The notes under the pieces are model-generated. The model was not told the DNA's origin and did not search any database. It saw nothing but the letters and a program-made list of their open reading frames with translations. Both the position numbers and the translations under genes were made by a program. A DNA stretch of 64,000 nucleotides. Origin: Flavobacteriaceae bacterium (lineage in GTDB: Bacteria; Bacteroidota; Bacteroidia; Flavobacteriales; Flavobacteriaceae). Numbering within the stretch: position 1 is the first letter of the stretch; each line of letters starts with the position of its first letter. The stretch spans positions 1 through 64,000 of the forward strand of contig CANKZI010000010.1 of the NCBI GenBank assembly GCA_947488595.1. The letters run 5' to 3'. Shown here one piece after another: positions 26,562-35,912 of this stretch.

Positions 26562-27131
26562 TTATTCTTTTAATTTCAAATGACCATCATCGATTTGCAA
26601 TTGCTTATTGGCCAATAAGTTTTGTGTAAAAGGATTACCCATATTGGCTTGGTATCGCAAAAACGCCATTTTTATTGCAGCGATAGCAGCTTCTGTACCT
26701 TTGTTGCCATGAATACCACCACTTCTATCTATCGATTGTTGTTCATTATTGTCGGTCAAAACACAAAAAATAACTGGAACATCACTCAAGACATTCAAAT
26801 CTTTAATCCCTTGCGTAACGCCGTCACAAACAAAATCAAAATGCTGCGTTGCACCTTTAATAACGCTACCAATTACAATAACCACATCGGGTTTTTGGGT
26901 TTCAATCATTTTTTTTGCACCATAAACCAATTCAAAACTACCAGGAACATTCCAGCGAATAATATTGTCATGCAAAGCACCACAGTCGTTTAATGCTGCA
27001 ACTGCACCTAAAAAAAGTCCTTCGGTGATGTGGCCGTTCCATTCTGAAACAACAATCCCAAACCGAAAATCTTTCGCATTTGGGATTGTTGTTTTATCGT
27101 ATTGTGACAAATTTTTATTTTCGGTAGCCAT
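26562..27131 (-). CDS. ribH: 6,7-dimethyl-8-ribityllumazine synthase
   Basis: 189 residues from ATG 27131 (MATENKNLSQ). The lumazine-synthase signature is present: FGIVVSEWNGHIT, VPGSFELVYGAKKM, VIGSVIKGATQHFDFVCDG (with the catalytic His) and FCVLTDNNEQQ, then RSGGIHGNKGTEAAIAAI. It condenses ribityl-aminouracil and dihydroxybutanone phosphate in riboflavin biosynthesis. The upstream ATG at 27158 adds MYLALKTQI, which is not conserved. It follows the TPR gene by 53 bp on the same strand. No FMN riboswitch is visible. Confidence 0.96.
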   Translation of the reverse strand: MATENKNLSQYDKTTIPNAKDFRFGIVVSEWNGHITEGLFLGAVAALNDCGALHDNIIRWNVPGSFELVYGAKKMIETQKPDVVIVIGSVIKGATQHFDFVCDGVTQGIKDLNVLSDVPVIFCVLTDNNEQQSIDRSGGIHGNKGTEAAIAAIKMAFLRYQANMGNPFTQNLLANKQLQIDDGHLKLKE

Positions 27132-27184
27132 TATTTGAGTTTTAAGCGCAAGATACAATATTTAATGCAAAACTCACAACCCAT

Positions 27185-27967
27185 TTATTGTGCCAAGCCA
27201 ATCAATGCATCAATACCTTGCGCTTCTTGAGCCGCTTCGTAATTGTCTTTTATATTGTTGAAATATTTCAACGCATCAGCTTTATTTCCTAAAGCCAAAG
27301 CGGTTTTTCCAGCTTTTAATAAATAACGAGGCGTAGTAAAATCACTTTTTGTCATTTCGGAAGCTTTTACATAAAAATCCAAAGCTTCTTTGGTTTGATT
27401 TTTTTCGGCATATGCGTCGCCAATGGCTCCTTTTGCTAAAACACTTAAAACGGCATCATCTGAATTGAATTTTTCTAAAGCTGCAATTGCTTGATCAAAT
27501 TTTCCAATGTTCAAATAGGCCATTCCAGCATAATAATTGGCTAAATTAGCTGCTTTGGTTCCTGCATACTCTTCGGCAATTCTAACAAATCCATATTTTC
27601 CTTCAGATCCATTCAATGCCAAATTGTACAAAGAATCGCTTTTTGTTCCATCTGTAGCTTTCTGAAAATTTTGCTGCGCTACAAACATTTGGTCTGTTGC
27701 ATCTTCTTCTTTAGGCTCAACAATAAATTTATTGTAAGCAAAATAACCTACAATTGCAATCGTAATAAATCCGACAATAGCAAGAATAACTTTTTGGTTT
27801 TTGGCTACAAAATCTTCGGTTTTAGAAGCAGTTTGGTCTAATGTGTTAAAAACACCAGCCGTGGTACTGTTTTTTTCGTCAACAATCACGTCATCAGTTA
27901 CACTGTTGTCTAATTTCTCTTCTTTTGGTTTTGGTGCTTTATATCCTCGTTTATTAAAAGTTGCCAT
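27185..27967 (-). CDS. TPR-containing single-pass membrane protein (YfgM-like)
   Basis: 260 residues. An acidic, disordered N-terminal part (about 1-58) is followed by one membrane helix (KVILAIVGFITIAIVGYFAYN, about 59-80, read in pieces) and a periplasmic TPR region. Repeats include NYYAGMAYLNIGKFDQAIAALEKF, KGAIGDAYAEKNQTKEALDFY and RYLLKAGKTALALGNKADALKYF, cited in part. It resembles YfgM-like proteins that assist folding of exported proteins; the exact role is unproven. A TATTTTTG box lies 22 nt before the start. Confidence 0.85.
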   Translation of the reverse strand: MATFNKRGYKAPKPKEEKLDNSVTDDVIVDEKNSTTAGVFNTLDQTASKTEDFVAKNQKVILAIVGFITIAIVGYFAYNKFIVEPKEEDATDQMFVAQQNFQKATDGTKSDSLYNLALNGSEGKYGFVRIAEEYAGTKAANLANYYAGMAYLNIGKFDQAIAALEKFNSDDAVLSVLAKGAIGDAYAEKNQTKEALDFYVKASEMTKSDFTTPRYLLKAGKTALALGNKADALKYFNNIKDNYEAAQEAQGIDALIGLAQ

Positions 27968-27988
27968 TTATTATAATTTAGTGAGGTG

Positions 27989-27996
27989 CAAAAATA
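27989..27996 (-). promoter_or_regulatory. -7 box for the TPR-ribH unit
   Basis: The reverse complement reads TATTTTTG (TAnnTTTG), 22 nt before the TPR start codon. No -33 TTG is found. Confidence 0.4.
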
Positions 27997-28122
27997 AAAT
28001 TTTTATTCATATCTAAAAGATGTTTTATCGATATTTTTCAATAATTTGCACACGTTAAAAAAATGACTGCTGTAATTTTGTTTTTTCTAAACAATTTTCT
28101 CAATACCCGTACGGATTCACAG

Positions 28123-29202
28123 ATGTATTTAAAAAAAATTTCGCTTTTCAATTATAAAAATTTTTCGGAGGCCAATTTCGATTTTGACCAGAAAATCAAC
28201 TGTTTTGTCGGAAAAAACGGTATTGGAAAAACCAATGTGCTAGATGCAATCTATCATTTATCTTATGGAAAGAGCTATTTTAATCCGTTGGCGGTTCAAA
28301 ATATAAAACATGGCGAAGAATTTTTTGTCATTGATGGTGTTTTCGAAAAAAACAACCGCGAAGAGCAAATTGTTTGCAGTTTAAAAAAAGGACAAAAAAA
28401 AATCTTAAAACGCAACAGCAAACAATACGAAAAATTCTCAGATCATATTGGTTTCATTCCACTTGTAATTATTTCACCAGCTGACCGCGATTTGATTGTT
28501 GAAGGCAGCGAAACGAGAAGAAAATTTATCGACAGCGTGATTTCGCAATTGGATTCTAAATATTTACAAGAATTAATTCAATACCAAAAAATATTGAGTC
28601 AACGCAATGCCTTACTCAAATATTTTGCGCTAAATCATGTTTTTGAAACCGATACTTTATCGATTTACAACGAACATTTAAACGCACTTGGTCAGTCAAT
28701 TTTTGAAAAACGAAAACAATTTCTCGAAGACTTTATTCCGATTTTTAACAAACACCATCAAGCCATAACGGGATCTGAAGAATCGGTTCAATTGGTTTAT
28801 GAAAGTCATTTGCACGAAAAAAACTTACTGATGCTTTTACAGGAAAACATCAATAAAGACCGTGCTTTGCATTATACAAGTGTGGGCATTCATCGCGATG
28901 ATTTGTTATTTGAAATTGACCATTACGCCATCAAAAAATTCGGTTCTCAAGGCCAACAAAAATCTTTCTTAATTTCCTTAAAACTGGCACAATTTGAATT
29001 CGTAAAAAAAATAAGTGGCGTAAATCCAATTCTATTATTTGATGATATTTTTGATAAACTTGACGCATCGCGTGTCGAAAAAATCATAGAAATGGTTAAT
29101 AATGATAGTTTCGGACAATTATTTATTTCGGATACGCATCCAGAACGAACAGAAAGTATAGTAAAATCAACCCATCAGAGTTATAAAATTTTTAACTTGT
29201 GA
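28123..29202 (+). CDS. recF: DNA replication/repair protein RecF
   Basis: 359 residues from ATG 28123 ([21 protein letters not shown], cited in part). Walker A reads [20 protein letters not shown], the RecF signature [27 protein letters not shown] (pieces [12 protein letters not shown] and RRKFID) is present, and the ABC-type Q/signature and Walker B regions are [19 protein letters not shown] and [13 protein letters not shown]. It loads RecA with RecOR at gapped DNA. The frame from 28063 adds 20 residues unlike the family, so I chose 28123. It is divergent from the TPR gene. Confidence 0.95.
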   Translation: MYLKKISLFNYKNFSEANFDFDQKINCFVGKNGIGKTNVLDAIYHLSYGKSYFNPLAVQNIKHGEEFFVIDGVFEKNNREEQIVCSLKKGQKKILKRNSKQYEKFSDHIGFIPLVIISPADRDLIVEGSETRRKFIDSVISQLDSKYLQELIQYQKILSQRNALLKYFALNHVFETDTLSIYNEHLNALGQSIFEKRKQFLEDFIPIFNKHHQAITGSEESVQLVYESHLHEKNLLMLLQENINKDRALHYTSVGIHRDDLLFEIDHYAIKKFGSQGQQKSFLISLKLAQFEFVKKISGVNPILLFDDIFDKLDASRVEKIIEMVNNDSFGQLFISDTHPERTESIVKSTHQSYKIFNL

Positions 29203-29279
29203 TTGTAACTTTTTTCGTTAGAAAAGGCAAAAAAAATTAAATTTTATTTACTTTAGCATCACCTCTAAAAAAATATACC

Positions 29280-29975
29280 TTGAAAAAATATTTGTTATTA
29301 ATCGTCCTATTGCCCTTTCTTTTTTTGCGTTGTAATGGACAACCAAAAAAATTTGAATCTATTGCGTCTACTGTCTTTTCTGAAAAGATAAAAACTACCG
29401 AAAAACCTCAAATACTTGACGTTAGGACACCAAAAGAATTTGAAGAACAACATATCGACAACGCCATAAACCTCAACTGGAACGGTGATAATTTTATTTC
29501 AAAAGCCAATCAATTCGACAAGACAAAACCTGTTTTTGTATATTGTTTGAGCGGCGGACGTAGCAAACAAGCGGCCGCAAAATTGGAGGAATTAGGATTT
29601 ACAACCGTTTATGAGTTACAAGGTGGTATTATGAAATGGAATGCCGCTGGTTTGGCAACTCAACCAAAACAGAAAATTACAGGTATGACCTTAAATGAAT
29701 ACCAAAATTTATTGCAATCTGATAAAAAAGTACTCGTCAATTTTTATGCAGATTGGTGTGCGCCTTGTAAGAAAATGCTGCCTTATATGTTACAATTGCA
29801 AAAGGACTTGAGTAACAAAGTGGTCATCATCCGATTGAATGCTGATGAACACAAAACGTTGCTAAACGAATTAAAGGTAGCGGAACTTCCTACTTTATTA
29901 TTGTATGAAAAATCAAAAATCAAATGGCAATATAGCGGTTTTATAAGTGAAGAAGATTTAAAAAAACAATTGTAA
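29280..29975 (+). CDS. Rhodanese-thioredoxin fusion lipoprotein
   Basis: 231 residues from a TTG start; a signal sequence ends in FLFLRCNGQPKK, a lipobox-like site with Cys near residue 19. Residues about 30-125 form a rhodanese domain with the loop VYCLSGGRSKQ (Cys89) and LDVRTPKEFEE. Residues about 135-231 form a thioredoxin domain with YADWCAPCKKM (C160-A-P-C163). The combination suggests a periplasm-facing redox or sulfur-transfer lipoprotein. TACTTTAG at 29249-29256, 24 nt upstream, is a near-consensus -7 box and supports the TTG start. The DUF2461 gene begins 10 bp later. Confidence 0.88.
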   Translation: MKKYLLLIVLLPFLFLRCNGQPKKFESIASTVFSEKIKTTEKPQILDVRTPKEFEEQHIDNAINLNWNGDNFISKANQFDKTKPVFVYCLSGGRSKQAAAKLEELGFTTVYELQGGIMKWNAAGLATQPKQKITGMTLNEYQNLLQSDKKVLVNFYADWCAPCKKMLPYMLQLQKDLSNKVVIIRLNADEHKTLLNELKVAELPTLLLYEKSKIKWQYSGFISEEDLKKQL

Positions 29976-29985
29976 AAACCAAATT

Positions 29986-30660
29986 ATGCTTGCCAATGCT
30001 TCCCTTCAATTCCTCTATGATTTAAAGGCCAACAACAATCGTGACTGGTTTTTAGACAATAAAAAACGTTACGAAATTTTCAAAAAAGACTACCAACAAC
30101 TTGTTGCTGATTTTTTAAACCTGCTCAAACCGCTAGATCCATCATTAGCGATGCTCGAAGTCAAAAATTGTACTTTTCGGATCAACCGTGACATTCGATT
30201 TTCTAAAGACAAATCGCCTTATAAATCTCATTTGAGTATTTGGTTTTCGTCTGGAGTAAAAGGTCAAAAACGCTCTGGCTATTACCTACATCTTGAAAAA
30301 GGAGGCAGTTTTATTGCAGGTGGTATTTATGCGCCAGAAGCAAATGATTTAAAAAAAATCCGCAAAGAAGTAGCTTTTTTTCATGATGATTTGGAAGCCA
30401 TTTTGGATGAAAAACAATTCAAATCCATTTATGGAAGTTTTGATCGAAATGAAAGCAACGCACTCAAAAACGCACCGAAAGATTTCGAAAAAGACCATCC
30501 AGCAATCGAATTATTAAAGCTCAAAAGTTTTACCGTTTCAAGACAATTTGATAGTACTGAGGTACTTGAAAATGATTTTGTAGCCAAAACAGTTTCGGAA
30601 CTTATTGTGCTTAAGCCTTTGAATGATTTTATAAATAGGGCATTGACCGCAAACGAATAA
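29986..30660 (+). CDS. DUF2461 domain-containing protein
   Basis: 224 residues matching DUF2461 (TIGR02453): FLYDLKANNNRDWFLDNKKRYE (cited as LKANNNRDWFLDNKKRYE), FRINRDIRFSKDKSPYKSHLSIW (FSKDKSPYKSHL) and YYLHLEKGGSFIAGG, ending with a SRQFDSTEV-type segment. It is a cytoplasmic protein of unknown function, widespread in bacteria. It sits 10 bp after the rhodanese-thioredoxin gene and 7 bp before the glycosyltransferase gene, so it is probably co-transcribed with both. Confidence 0.93.
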   Translation: MLANASLQFLYDLKANNNRDWFLDNKKRYEIFKKDYQQLVADFLNLLKPLDPSLAMLEVKNCTFRINRDIRFSKDKSPYKSHLSIWFSSGVKGQKRSGYYLHLEKGGSFIAGGIYAPEANDLKKIRKEVAFFHDDLEAILDEKQFKSIYGSFDRNESNALKNAPKDFEKDHPAIELLKLKSFTVSRQFDSTEVLENDFVAKTVSELIVLKPLNDFINRALTANE

Positions 30661-30667
30661 TTACAAA

Positions 30668-31729
30668 ATGAAAAAACGCAAAATCCTCTTTTTAGGAGAA
30701 TCCTATCGCGCCGATGCCATTACTTGGATGAACGGATTAAAAGAATTTGGAGATTTTGAAATAATCTGTTGGGAACTGAAAACACCTAATGACGGAATTT
30801 TTAACCGCATTTTACGGGTATTAGAATTCAATTTTGCACTTTTTAAAATAAAAAAAATAGTTCGTAAACAAAAACCTGATATGGTCATTGCTGAACGAAC
30901 GACCAGTTATGGTTTTTTGGCCGCATTATCGGGTGTGCAACCAATAGCAATTGCACAACAAGGACGCACCGATTTATGGCCAGAAAATTCGATATCACTT
31001 CCTTTAAAAAAAATAATACAAAATTATGCCTTTAAAAAAGCCAATTTGATTCATGCTTGGGGAAAAATAATGACCCAATCCATGCAAAAAGCCAATGTCG
31101 ATATGAATAAAGTTTTGGTATTGGCAAAAGGTATTGATTTAGAAAGTTTCGTGTTTAATGACAATAAAGAAAATAAAATAAATGCAATAATCACGCGCTC
31201 TTTATTGCCAGAGTACCGACATGAAACCATTTTAAAAGCCTTTCACATTATCAACGAAAAAGGGTTTGACTTCGCTCTTACGATAGTTGGAGACGGAACA
31301 GAGCTCGAAAATTTGCAAGTCACTGCAAAAAAACTACAAATCGATTCGAAAGTAAAGTTCACAGGAAGAATCGACAATAAAAAATTACCAAAATTACTGC
31401 AATCGTCTAATTTTTATATTAGTATGCCCATAACCGAAGGCGTTTCGGCATCACTATTTGAGGCAATGGCATCAGGATGCTATCCGATTGTTACAGATGT
31501 GCCTGGTAACAAAAGCTATATCAATCATCGTGAAAACGGACATCTTATTGCCATTGACGATTATAAAATGCTTGCCGAAGAAATCATTTGGGCATTCGAA
31601 AATCCGAACCACAGATCCGAAGTTATCAATAAAAACAGACTATTCGTTACTGAAAATGCCAATTATAAACTGAATATGAAAATCATTGCCGACATTTACC
31701 ACCAACTAATTATCAAGACAAAAAAATAA
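30668..31729 (+). CDS. Glycosyltransferase family 4 protein
   Basis: 353 residues with a GT-B layout. The N-terminal Rossmann half runs MKKRKILFLGESYRADAITW, and the C-terminal half holds LTIVGDGTELENLQ, VKFTGRIDN and the catalytic EGVSASLFEAMASGC followed by PIVTDVPG, which is the GT4 E-x7-E motif. It probably transfers a sugar to a polysaccharide or glycolipid precursor in the cytoplasm. Donor and acceptor are unknown. It starts 7 bp after DUF2461 and is followed 4 bp later by asnB, which often accompanies surface polysaccharide genes. Confidence 0.88.
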   Translation: MKKRKILFLGESYRADAITWMNGLKEFGDFEIICWELKTPNDGIFNRILRVLEFNFALFKIKKIVRKQKPDMVIAERTTSYGFLAALSGVQPIAIAQQGRTDLWPENSISLPLKKIIQNYAFKKANLIHAWGKIMTQSMQKANVDMNKVLVLAKGIDLESFVFNDNKENKINAIITRSLLPEYRHETILKAFHIINEKGFDFALTIVGDGTELENLQVTAKKLQIDSKVKFTGRIDNKKLPKLLQSSNFYISMPITEGVSASLFEAMASGCYPIVTDVPGNKSYINHRENGHLIAIDDYKMLAEEIIWAFENPNHRSEVINKNRLFVTENANYKLNMKIIADIYHQLIIKTKK

Positions 31730-31733
31730 TACT

Positions 31734-33590
31734 ATGTGTGGTATAAATGGAATTTTACATCTGCAGTCACAAAAAAAAGTAGACGAACTTGTCTTGACAC
31801 GCATGCGCGACGCTTTAGCACATCGTGGCCCAGACAACAAAGGCATTTTTATAGCACATAACTTGGGTTTTGGACATAGACGACTTTCCATTTTGGATGT
31901 TTCGACAGCAGGACATCAGCCATTCCTTTCCGATGATAATAGGTATGTGATGGTTTTTAATGGTGAAATTTATAATTTTAAAAGTTTTTATAGCGAATTA
32001 AAAAATAACGGATTTGAAATAAAAACGCATTCGGATACCGAAGTACTTTTGAAATTATTTCAAATATATGGCACCAAAATGCTCAGCAGACTCAATGGTA
32101 TGTTTGCTTTTGCGGTTTGGGATAAGCAAGAAAAAAAACTGACCTTGGTGCGTGACCGAATGGGCGTAAAACCTTTGTATTACTCAATTTTTAACGAAAC
32201 GCTTTATTTTGGTTCAGAACAAAAAGCGCTATTTACTGCTGGAGTTCCTTTAAAAATGGCTACAGATGGCTTGGAAGAATATATTTTTAATCGTTTTGTT
32301 GCTGGCGAAAATACCTTGTATCAAAATGTGAAAAAAGTATTGCCAGGCCACAGTATGACCATTCATGAAAATGGCAAAACTACGACTGAAAAATGGTGGA
32401 ATTTAAAGTCCGAAATTCAAAATCAAACAAAAATTCAAAATCCAATAGAATGGTTTCGGGAGACTTTTGATGATTCGATACAACTTCGCATGGTTAGCGA
32501 TGTGCCAGTTGGTGTTTTATTGAGTGGCGGATTGGATTCGTCTTCGGTTTTGGCATCACTTTACCATCAAAAATTCAAAGGTATTCAGACCTTTAATATC
32601 GGGTTTCAAGAAAAAGAGCACAACGAAGCGCATTTGGCGAAATTAATGGCCGATCAATTTGACTCTAAATTTCATACCATGCAACTCGAAGATCAAAACC
32701 TGTATGACAAACTTCTATCTTCAACCTATTTTCAAGATGAGCCGATAATGCACTTGAGTGAACCTCATTTGTTAGCGGTTTCGCAAATGGCAAAACCTGA
32801 GGTCAAAGTGCTGCTTTCTGGCGAGGGCGCCGACGAATTAATGGGTGGTTATGTTCGTTACAAACCTTTGCAGTATCCGACATTATTGAATTCGATAGTT
32901 ACAATTGGTAATCTTGAAATGTTTTCTAAAAATCCGCGTTACGAAAAACTGTCTCGCTACTCACAAATAAAAAGCGATCAAGATTTAGTAATGTACAACG
33001 GTTCTAATATTTACCCGAATGACATAGCGCAAAATTTCGGCATTTACAATGAACCAAATAATGATTACAGAAAAAAAATATACAAAGAAGCACAGTCATT
33101 ATATCCCAATAATTTGCGAAGACAAGCACTTTTTTTTGATCAACACACCTATTTATGCTCGCTTTTGGACCGCAATGATCGATGCACAATGGGCGCTTCA
33201 ATTGAATGTCGCGAACCTTTTTTAGATCCAAGACTTATCATCGGATTGGGTTCCCTTGAAGACAAATGGCTGTTCACTGGTAAAAAAGGTAAGTTCATTT
33301 TAAAATCTGCAATGCAAGAGCGATTGCCAAAAGCCATTTTGAAATTCAGAAAAATTGGATTAAGTGCACCATGGGGCGATTATATAACAAAGACGCCTGC
33401 TTTTAAAGATGAAGTAAATGCTTTTTTGAAAAGCGATTTATTTGAAATGCCTTATTTTCAAAATATCAATCCTAAAAAATTGGTTGCTAACTTACAAAAA
33501 GGCGATCGCCGCATGATTCCGTATATAATGCCTTTATTTATGATGCACATTTGGATGAAAAATTATGTCGAAAAATTCTCTTCTATTTAA
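31734..33590 (+). CDS. asnB: Asparagine synthase (glutamine-hydrolysing)
   Basis: 618 residues. Cys2 (after Met) of MCGINGILHL is the glutaminase nucleophile, followed by AHRGPDNKG and NGEIYNF. The synthetase domain has the ATP-binding SGGLDSSSV (PP-loop) and later LSGEGADELMGGY. It converts aspartate, ATP and glutamine to asparagine, or amidates a related acceptor when placed in polysaccharide clusters. It is 4 bp downstream of the GT4 gene, so coupling to it is possible. Confidence 0.96.
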   Translation: MCGINGILHLQSQKKVDELVLTRMRDALAHRGPDNKGIFIAHNLGFGHRRLSILDVSTAGHQPFLSDDNRYVMVFNGEIYNFKSFYSELKNNGFEIKTHSDTEVLLKLFQIYGTKMLSRLNGMFAFAVWDKQEKKLTLVRDRMGVKPLYYSIFNETLYFGSEQKALFTAGVPLKMATDGLEEYIFNRFVAGENTLYQNVKKVLPGHSMTIHENGKTTTEKWWNLKSEIQNQTKIQNPIEWFRETFDDSIQLRMVSDVPVGVLLSGGLDSSSVLASLYHQKFKGIQTFNIGFQEKEHNEAHLAKLMADQFDSKFHTMQLEDQNLYDKLLSSTYFQDEPIMHLSEPHLLAVSQMAKPEVKVLLSGEGADELMGGYVRYKPLQYPTLLNSIVTIGNLEMFSKNPRYEKLSRYSQIKSDQDLVMYNGSNIYPNDIAQNFGIYNEPNNDYRKKIYKEAQSLYPNNLRRQALFFDQHTYLCSLLDRNDRCTMGASIECREPFLDPRLIIGLGSLEDKWLFTGKKGKFILKSAMQERLPKAILKFRKIGLSAPWGDYITKTPAFKDEVNAFLKSDLFEMPYFQNINPKKLVANLQKGDRRMIPYIMPLFMMHIWMKNYVEKFSSI

Positions 33591-33624
33591 GTTTGACAAT
33601 AGCCCTTTTTCAAAATTATTAAAG

Positions 33625-33632
33625 TAAATTTG
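33625..33632 (+). promoter_or_regulatory. -7 box for murB
   Basis: TAAATTTG is a full TAnnTTTG match, 21 nt before the ATG at 33653, which supports that start. No TTG lies within 17-23 nt upstream. Confidence 0.4.
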
Positions 33633-33652
33633 AATATTTATAAATTTATTTG

Positions 33653-34678
33653 ATGCCGCATTCTATGGAAATAGTTCCTGATTTCTCATTAAAAAATTAC
33701 AATACTTTTGGTATTGAAGCCAAGGCAAAACAATTTGTTGCGGTGCATAACATTACTGATTTAAAAGTTGTTTTAGAACAAAATAGCACCAAAAAAAAAT
33801 TCATTCTCGGTGGTGGAAGTAATATGCTTTTGACACAAGACATCGATGCATTAGTAATTCATATTGATCTTAAAGGCAAAAAAATAATCGACGAAAATGA
33901 CGATTTTGTTTGGGTCGAATGCCAAGCTGGCGAAAATTGGCACGAATTTGTTTTGTGGACCATCAACCAAAATTTTGGCGGACTTGAGAACATGTCACTC
34001 ATTCCTGGAAACGTTGGTACGACGCCTGTTCAAAATATCGGTGCTTATGGCACTGAAATTAAAGATACTTTGGTTTTCTGTGAAGCAATGTGTATTGACA
34101 ACCAAAAAATGAAAACTTTTTTGAACGAAGAATGTCATTTTGGATATCGTGAAAGTATTTTTAAAAATCAGGTAAAAGACCAATATGTTATTACTTCCGT
34201 GGTTTTTAAATTGACAAAAAAAGACCATAAAATCAATACTTCTTATGGTGATATCACCAGCGAACTCGAAAAAAATAACATTAGCATTCCCACTTTAAAG
34301 AATGTGAGTGATGCGGTAATTGCCATTCGAAAAAGCAAGTTGCCCGACCCGAAAGAATTGGGAAATAGCGGTAGTTTTTTTAAAAACCCAATTCTTTTGA
34401 GGAGTGAATTTGAAAAAATTCATTCAAAATTTCCGGCAATGAAATACTTCGAAATTTCGGCAACCGAAGTCAAAGTGCCCGCTGGTTGGTTAATAGAACA
34501 AGCTGGTTTTAAAGGAAAACGTTTTGGCGATGCTGGTATTCATAAAAATCAAGCCTTGGTTTTGGTGAATTATGGCAACGCGACCGGACAAGAAATTTTG
34601 GCAGTTTCAAAAAACATTCAAGACACCGTATTTAAAATTTTCGGAATTGCCATCGAAGCCGAAGTGAATGTGATTTAG
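33653..34678 (+). CDS. murB: UDP-N-acetylmuramate dehydrogenase
   Basis: 341 residues from ATG 33653 (MPHSMEIVPDFSLKN); ATG 33665 is an equally possible start. The FAD-binding GGGSNMLL and GNVGTTPVQNIGAYG, and NSGSFFKNPIL with the catalytic Ser, place it in the MurB family (FAD_binding_4 and MurB_C). It reduces UDP-GlcNAc-enolpyruvate to UDP-MurNAc with NADPH in peptidoglycan synthesis. A TTG at 33650 is in frame, but the -7 box spacing favours 33653. It is not linked to other mur genes. Confidence 0.95.
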   Translation: MPHSMEIVPDFSLKNYNTFGIEAKAKQFVAVHNITDLKVVLEQNSTKKKFILGGGSNMLLTQDIDALVIHIDLKGKKIIDENDDFVWVECQAGENWHEFVLWTINQNFGGLENMSLIPGNVGTTPVQNIGAYGTEIKDTLVFCEAMCIDNQKMKTFLNEECHFGYRESIFKNQVKDQYVITSVVFKLTKKDHKINTSYGDITSELEKNNISIPTLKNVSDAVIAIRKSKLPDPKELGNSGSFFKNPILLRSEFEKIHSKFPAMKYFEISATEVKVPAGWLIEQAGFKGKRFGDAGIHKNQALVLVNYGNATGQEILAVSKNIQDTVFKIFGIAIEAEVNVI

Positions 34679-34729
34679 AACTAATTTATGTAATTTTTGA
34701 GTTTTTTTCGCCAAATAATTTTAGCAAAT

Positions 34730-34775
34730 TACCTTTGATTTACCGCAAAATGCTAAATTGATTTTCATACCTTTG
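34730..34775 (+). promoter_or_regulatory. Two TACCTTTG boxes upstream of the GT2 gene
   Basis: TACCTTTG occurs at 34730-34737 and again at 34768-34775. The second is 31 nt before the ATG at 34806. Both match TAnnTTTG; whether one or both are used cannot be told. Confidence 0.4.
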
Positions 34776-34805
34776 CAAAAAATTCAATTGACACCTGAAA
34801 ACACC

Positions 34806-35912
34806 ATGTTGCAACTAATTTTTTGTTTGTTTGTCCTAATTGTATTTGTTCAATTGGTTTATTATCTGATTGTTTTCGCGCAATTTTCTTTTGGGAAAAC
34901 CAAAAAAAATAATCCAAAAAGGATTCCGATTTCGGTTATTGTTTGTGCTAAAAATGAAGCCGAAAATGTGGCGAAATTTATTCCGCTGTTAATCGAGCAA
35001 AATTATCCCGACTTTGAAATTGTTTTGATTGACGATGCCTCTAGTGACACTACTTTGGATATTTTTGAAGCTTTTGAAAAAGAGAACAGCAACATTCGAC
35101 TTGTAAAAGTAGCCAATAACGAAGCCTTTTGGGGCAACAAAAAGTTTGCTTTGACATTGGGCATCAAAGCAGCTCGAAAAGAATATCTTTTGTTTACTGA
35201 CGCCGATTGTTTTCCCAATTCTAAAAACTGGATTGCCGAAATGAGTGCGCATTTTACAATGCAAAAAACCATTGTATTGGGTTATGGTGCGTATGAAAAA
35301 ATCCCAAATTCATTTTTAAATAAAATCATCCGTTTTGAAACTTTATTGACTGCTGTCCAATATTTTTCATGGGCAAAAATCGGGCAGCCCTATATGGGTG
35401 TAGGTCGAAACTTGGCCTACAAAAAAGAAGAGTTTTTTAGTGTTGACGGTTATCGCGACCATTTAAAATTGCGTTCAGGTGATGATGATTTATTTGTAAA
35501 TCAAGTGGCGAATAAAAAAAATACCACCATTTGCTATGCAACCGATAGTTTTACTTATTCAAAACCAAAAACATCATTCAAAGATTGGTTCAAGCAAAAG
35601 AGAAGACATATTGCAACGGCAAAGTTTTATAAGCCTTTTGACAGGGCACAACTTGGACTTTTTTACAGTTCGCAATTGTTGTTTTTTATAGCGCCAATTG
35701 TATTATTAAGTTTTCAATTTCAATGGATTATTGTATTGAGTTTAATTGGTTTTAGGTATCTTTTTGCTTGGATTACCTTGGGATTTGCTGCCGGGAAACT
35801 AAAAGAAAAAGATGTAATGTATTGGTTTCCAATCATCGAAATCGTGCTTATATTTACACAATTGAATATCTTCATCACCAACATTTTTTCAAAACCTGTA
35901 CATTGGAAATAA
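34806..35912 (+). CDS. Glycosyltransferase family 2 membrane protein
   Basis: 368 residues from ATG 34806. One N-terminal membrane helix (LIFCLFVLIVFVQLVYYLIV) is followed by a GT-A domain with VIVCAKNEAENV, VLIDDASSDTT and LFTDADCFPN (DxD-type acceptor/donor site). RSGDDDLFVNQ and FKQKRRHIATA follow, then two to three helices near the C-terminus. Such enzymes transfer a sugar from a nucleotide donor at the inner membrane. A frame from TTG 34758 is possible, but the promoter box lies inside it. The stop overlaps the sigma-factor start by 10 bp. Confidence 0.9.
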   Translation: MLQLIFCLFVLIVFVQLVYYLIVFAQFSFGKTKKNNPKRIPISVIVCAKNEAENVAKFIPLLIEQNYPDFEIVLIDDASSDTTLDIFEAFEKENSNIRLVKVANNEAFWGNKKFALTLGIKAARKEYLLFTDADCFPNSKNWIAEMSAHFTMQKTIVLGYGAYEKIPNSFLNKIIRFETLLTAVQYFSWAKIGQPYMGVGRNLAYKKEEFFSVDGYRDHLKLRSGDDDLFVNQVANKKNTTICYATDSFTYSKPKTSFKDWFKQKRRHIATAKFYKPFDRAQLGLFYSSQLLFFIAPIVLLSFQFQWIIVLSLIGFRYLFAWITLGFAAGKLKEKDVMYWFPIIEIVLIFTQLNIFITNIFSKPVHWK

